Shown: positions 31,638-32,958 of the stretch, one piece after another | How the letters are laid out: every line of letters starts with the position of its first letter | How positions within the stretch are numbered: position 1 is the first letter of the stretch | Assembly: GCA_046160045.1 (NCBI GenBank) | Contig: JBJXGR010000413.1 | Location: forward strand, 1 to 32,958 | Direction: 5' to 3' | Length of the DNA stretch: 32,958 nt | From: CAZGUX01 sp046160045 | Lineage (GTDB): Bacteria; Acidobacteriota; Terriglobia; Bryobacterales; Bryobacteraceae | The notes under the pieces: model-generated | Databases searched by the model: none | What the model was told of the DNA's origin: nothing | Seen by the model: the letters and a program-made list of their open reading frames with translations, nothing else | Program-made: the position numbers and the translations under genes

Positions 31638-32455
31638 CGCACACGACGTTTGATGAGGGGACCTGCCGCAGCATGCAGGCGAAACTGGATTCTTACATCG
31701 ACAACGAACTGCTCGTCGAGACCAATCTCGAGATGACGCAGCACTTCGAACGCTGCGCCGTCTGCGCGCGGGAAGCCTCAATCCGTCGCGAGCTGCGCAG
31801 TAGAGTAAGAGCCGCCGCCAAACAGACGCCGTTGCCAGCAGGCCTCGACATTCTAGTGCGGCAGCGGTTGCGCCATTCCGCGCAGCCGACTCGATGGTGG
31901 CTGATGGCCATCGCGGCCGTGATCGTCGTGAGCATCGGATCCTGGCTCGGGTACGAGCGGCTCCGATTGCCGCCGGCGGGTCTGGTCGCGCTTCTTGGGA
32001 TCGGCCAAGGCAACCACGTGCACTGCGCGGTCGGCCGTCAAAACAAGACGCGGCCGGTCGGAATCGACAAGCTGTCGCCCGAATACAAACCTATCCTTGC
32101 GATCGCCCGTCAGACAGTTCCTGTAGACATGCCACTCGCCGTTGCGCACGAGTGCCGCTACAAGGGGCGTCCGTTCATCCATGTCACGTTTCGCAATGAC
32201 CAGCGCCTGCTGTCGGTGATCGTCGTCCGGAAGCAGGAGGGCGAATCGCTGCTCTCGGCCGGCGCGCGTCCCGCGATGTCGCGGGCGGGCATCGACCTGT
32301 ACTCAGCCGGTATCGATCAATACCAGGGCGCCGCGTTCGAAAGCGGCGGGTTCCTCGTGTATACCATGTCCGATCTTTCCCGCCGCGAGAATCTGCGCAT
32401 CCTGGCGGCGCTCGCGCCGGCCTTCCGCAACGCCCTTCAACAGATCGCGTCGTAG
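31634..32455 (+). CDS. Anti-sigma factor 2: zinc-finger (ZAS), one TM helix, periplasmic Cys/His domain
   Basis: A 273-residue membrane protein, paralogue of anti-sigma 1. The ZAS motif is H37-x3-C41-x2-C44 (HFERCAVC). One transmembrane helix lies at about 88-106 (WWLMAIAAVIVVSIGSWLG). The periplasmic part keeps H128-x-H130-C131, H172-x-C174 and H183, aligned with H148/H150/C151, H196/C198 and H207 of the other copy. A metal, heme or thiol-redox signal is the natural guess. The rest of the periplasmic domain also aligns (KLLSLVIARKQDGE / RLLSVIVVRKQEGE). Confidence 0.9.
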   Translation: MTHTTFDEGTCRSMQAKLDSYIDNELLVETNLEMTQHFERCAVCAREASIRRELRSRVRAAAKQTPLPAGLDILVRQRLRHSAQPTRWWLMAIAAVIVVSIGSWLGYERLRLPPAGLVALLGIGQGNHVHCAVGRQNKTRPVGIDKLSPEYKPILAIARQTVPVDMPLAVAHECRYKGRPFIHVTFRNDQRLLSVIVVRKQEGESLLSAGARPAMSRAGIDLYSAGIDQYQGAAFESGGFLVYTMSDLSRRENLRILAALAPAFRNALQQIAS

Positions 32456-32499
32456 CGGCGCGATCCCCGCCCCACATCCCGCCAAGTCCCCACCCCTCC

Positions 32500-32521
32500 G
32501 CGCCCCGATTTCGGGGGGCGC
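32500..32521 (+). terminator. Hairpin terminator after anti-sigma 2
   Basis: GCGCCCC (32500-32506) and GGGGCGC (32515-32521) form a 7 bp stem 45 nt past the stop codon; the following CTCTCGAGTTT is only weakly T-rich. Confidence 0.5.
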
Positions 32522-32612
32522 TCTCGAGTTTCAACATTTTCGGCTGACCGCCAGTGACCCGTAAGCGCCATCTCGGAGGCGAGCCTGGAGAATGCCCACG
32601 TTGTCGACTTAG

Positions 32613-32682
32613 GGGCCGCATTCATGCGGCCCACTGCAGTTTGGCCATTTTACCCCGGTGGCACGAGCTTCAAAGCTCGCGG
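32613..32682. repeat. Two hairpin repeats near the right edge
   Basis: GGGCCGCAT-TC-ATGCGGCCC (32613-32632) is a perfect 9 bp stem. GTGGCAC followed by GAGCTT-CA-AAGCTC (32658-32678) is a 6 bp stem with the same GTGGCAC lead as the hairpin at 231-254 read on the minus strand. These resemble dispersed hairpin repeats. The interval 32456-32772 holds no supported gene. Confidence 0.45.
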
Positions 32683-32772
32683 AACTTTGGTTTTCCACCT
32701 GATCGCTAACATCCAGGCCATTGGATCCGTCGCCTTCTCCGCAAGATTCCCCACCATTGCCAGACCCAATCA

Positions 32773-32958
32773 TTACGGGCCGCTGGGCAACGAGGCCTGG
32801 TCGGCAATATGTTCCATTGTGATCCGTTCGGCTGGTTCAATCCGGCACGGTGCCGCCAGCGGACGTTTCATTCCAATACGCGCCACCAGCTTGCCAAACG
32901 CCACCCGGCTTCGCGACGCCTTGCTGAAGATCCTCTCCAGGTCGACCTGACCGGGTCC
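32773..32958 (-). CDS. Possible 3' end of an unidentified gene entering from the right edge
   Basis: On the minus strand an open frame from the window end reads about 61 residues (VDLERIFSKASRSRVAFGKL then VARIGMKRPLAAPCRIEPAE) to a TAA at 32773-32775. Third-position G/C is high in its first half. The opposite strand is also open here, so the reading is uncertain. I do not recognise the product. Confidence 0.3.
   Translation of the reverse strand, partial: GPGQVDLERIFSKASRSRVAFGKLVARIGMKRPLAAPCRIEPAERITMEHIADQASLPSGP

Noticed and set aside
32624..32950. 108-codon plus-strand ORF at the right edge
   Set aside because: It starts inside a hairpin repeat, has no ribosome-binding site and no recognisable motif; the opposite strand is a slightly better, though still weak, candidate.
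1..32958. CRISPR arrays, tRNA or rRNA genes
   Set aside because: I saw no regularly spaced direct repeats and recognised no cloverleaf or rRNA segments, although a by-eye search can miss a single tRNA.

Overview
The window looks like chromosomal DNA of an Acidobacteriota member, most likely of the Bryobacterales/Solibacter type. The reasons are the high G+C content, an Oar-like TonB-dependent receptor with a carboxypeptidase-regulatory-like N-terminus, a PEP-CTERM protein, a leftover of the C-terminal domain typical of Solibacter secreted proteins, many transposase relics and several dispersed hairpin repeats. This placement rests on family resemblance read by eye; no search was run.

Left part (1-11,640): accessory and partly decayed. 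It holds a possible transposase tail, a small Cys/HTH protein (278-787), the Oar-like receptor (830-4108, minus), a frameshifted REP-associated tyrosine transposase (RAYT) between inverted repeats (4219-4998), a secreted subtilisin-like protease (5125-8214, minus) divergent from a PEP-CTERM protein (8324-9052), a second RAYT relic with an internal micro-inversion (9294-9445), a frameshifted secreted protein (9479-10323) and an IS1380-like transposase 3' fragment (10615-11091). A 69-70 bp repeat lies upstream of two unrelated minus-strand genes (4137-4205 and 10389-10458).

Middle (11,646-16,165): a two-gene carbohydrate operon, a GH63-like glycosidase overlapping by 4 nt a GH133-type glycogen-debranching enzyme. 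It is followed by a 270 bp MITE-like element with about 19 bp terminal inverted repeats and a second short dispersed repeat.

Right part (16,651-32,455): the most interesting region. Two paralogous ECF sigma/anti-sigma pairs, pointing outwards, bracket about 13 kb of redox and membrane genes. Rightward genes are two SDR dehydrogenases, two small membrane proteins, a heme-type ferric-reductase/Rieske fusion, a Cys/His membrane-anchored protein, an OlsF-like double acyltransferase and a DoxX-like protein. A leftward operon holds DinB-like, NRDE/TANGO2-like and DedA-ATP-grasp genes. Then rightward again come an aquaporin, a GMC oxidoreductase, a secreted tandem VOC protein and a DM13-like secreted protein. 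Seven sites share the layout GGAATAA/T - exactly 15 nt - GGATK or TCCTY, and each lies just before a start codon, including those of both sigma genes. In six of the seven the start codon is only 13-16 nt from the first base of the -10 box, so the transcripts should be nearly leaderless. Two pairs of sites are arranged divergently around palindromes. I read this as a self-contained ECF regulon coding for an envelope redox/lipid stress response. Both anti-sigma factors share a periplasmic HxHC...HxC...H pattern that could be the sensor. The grouping, spacing and residues are seen in the sequence; the regulon and sensor functions are inference.
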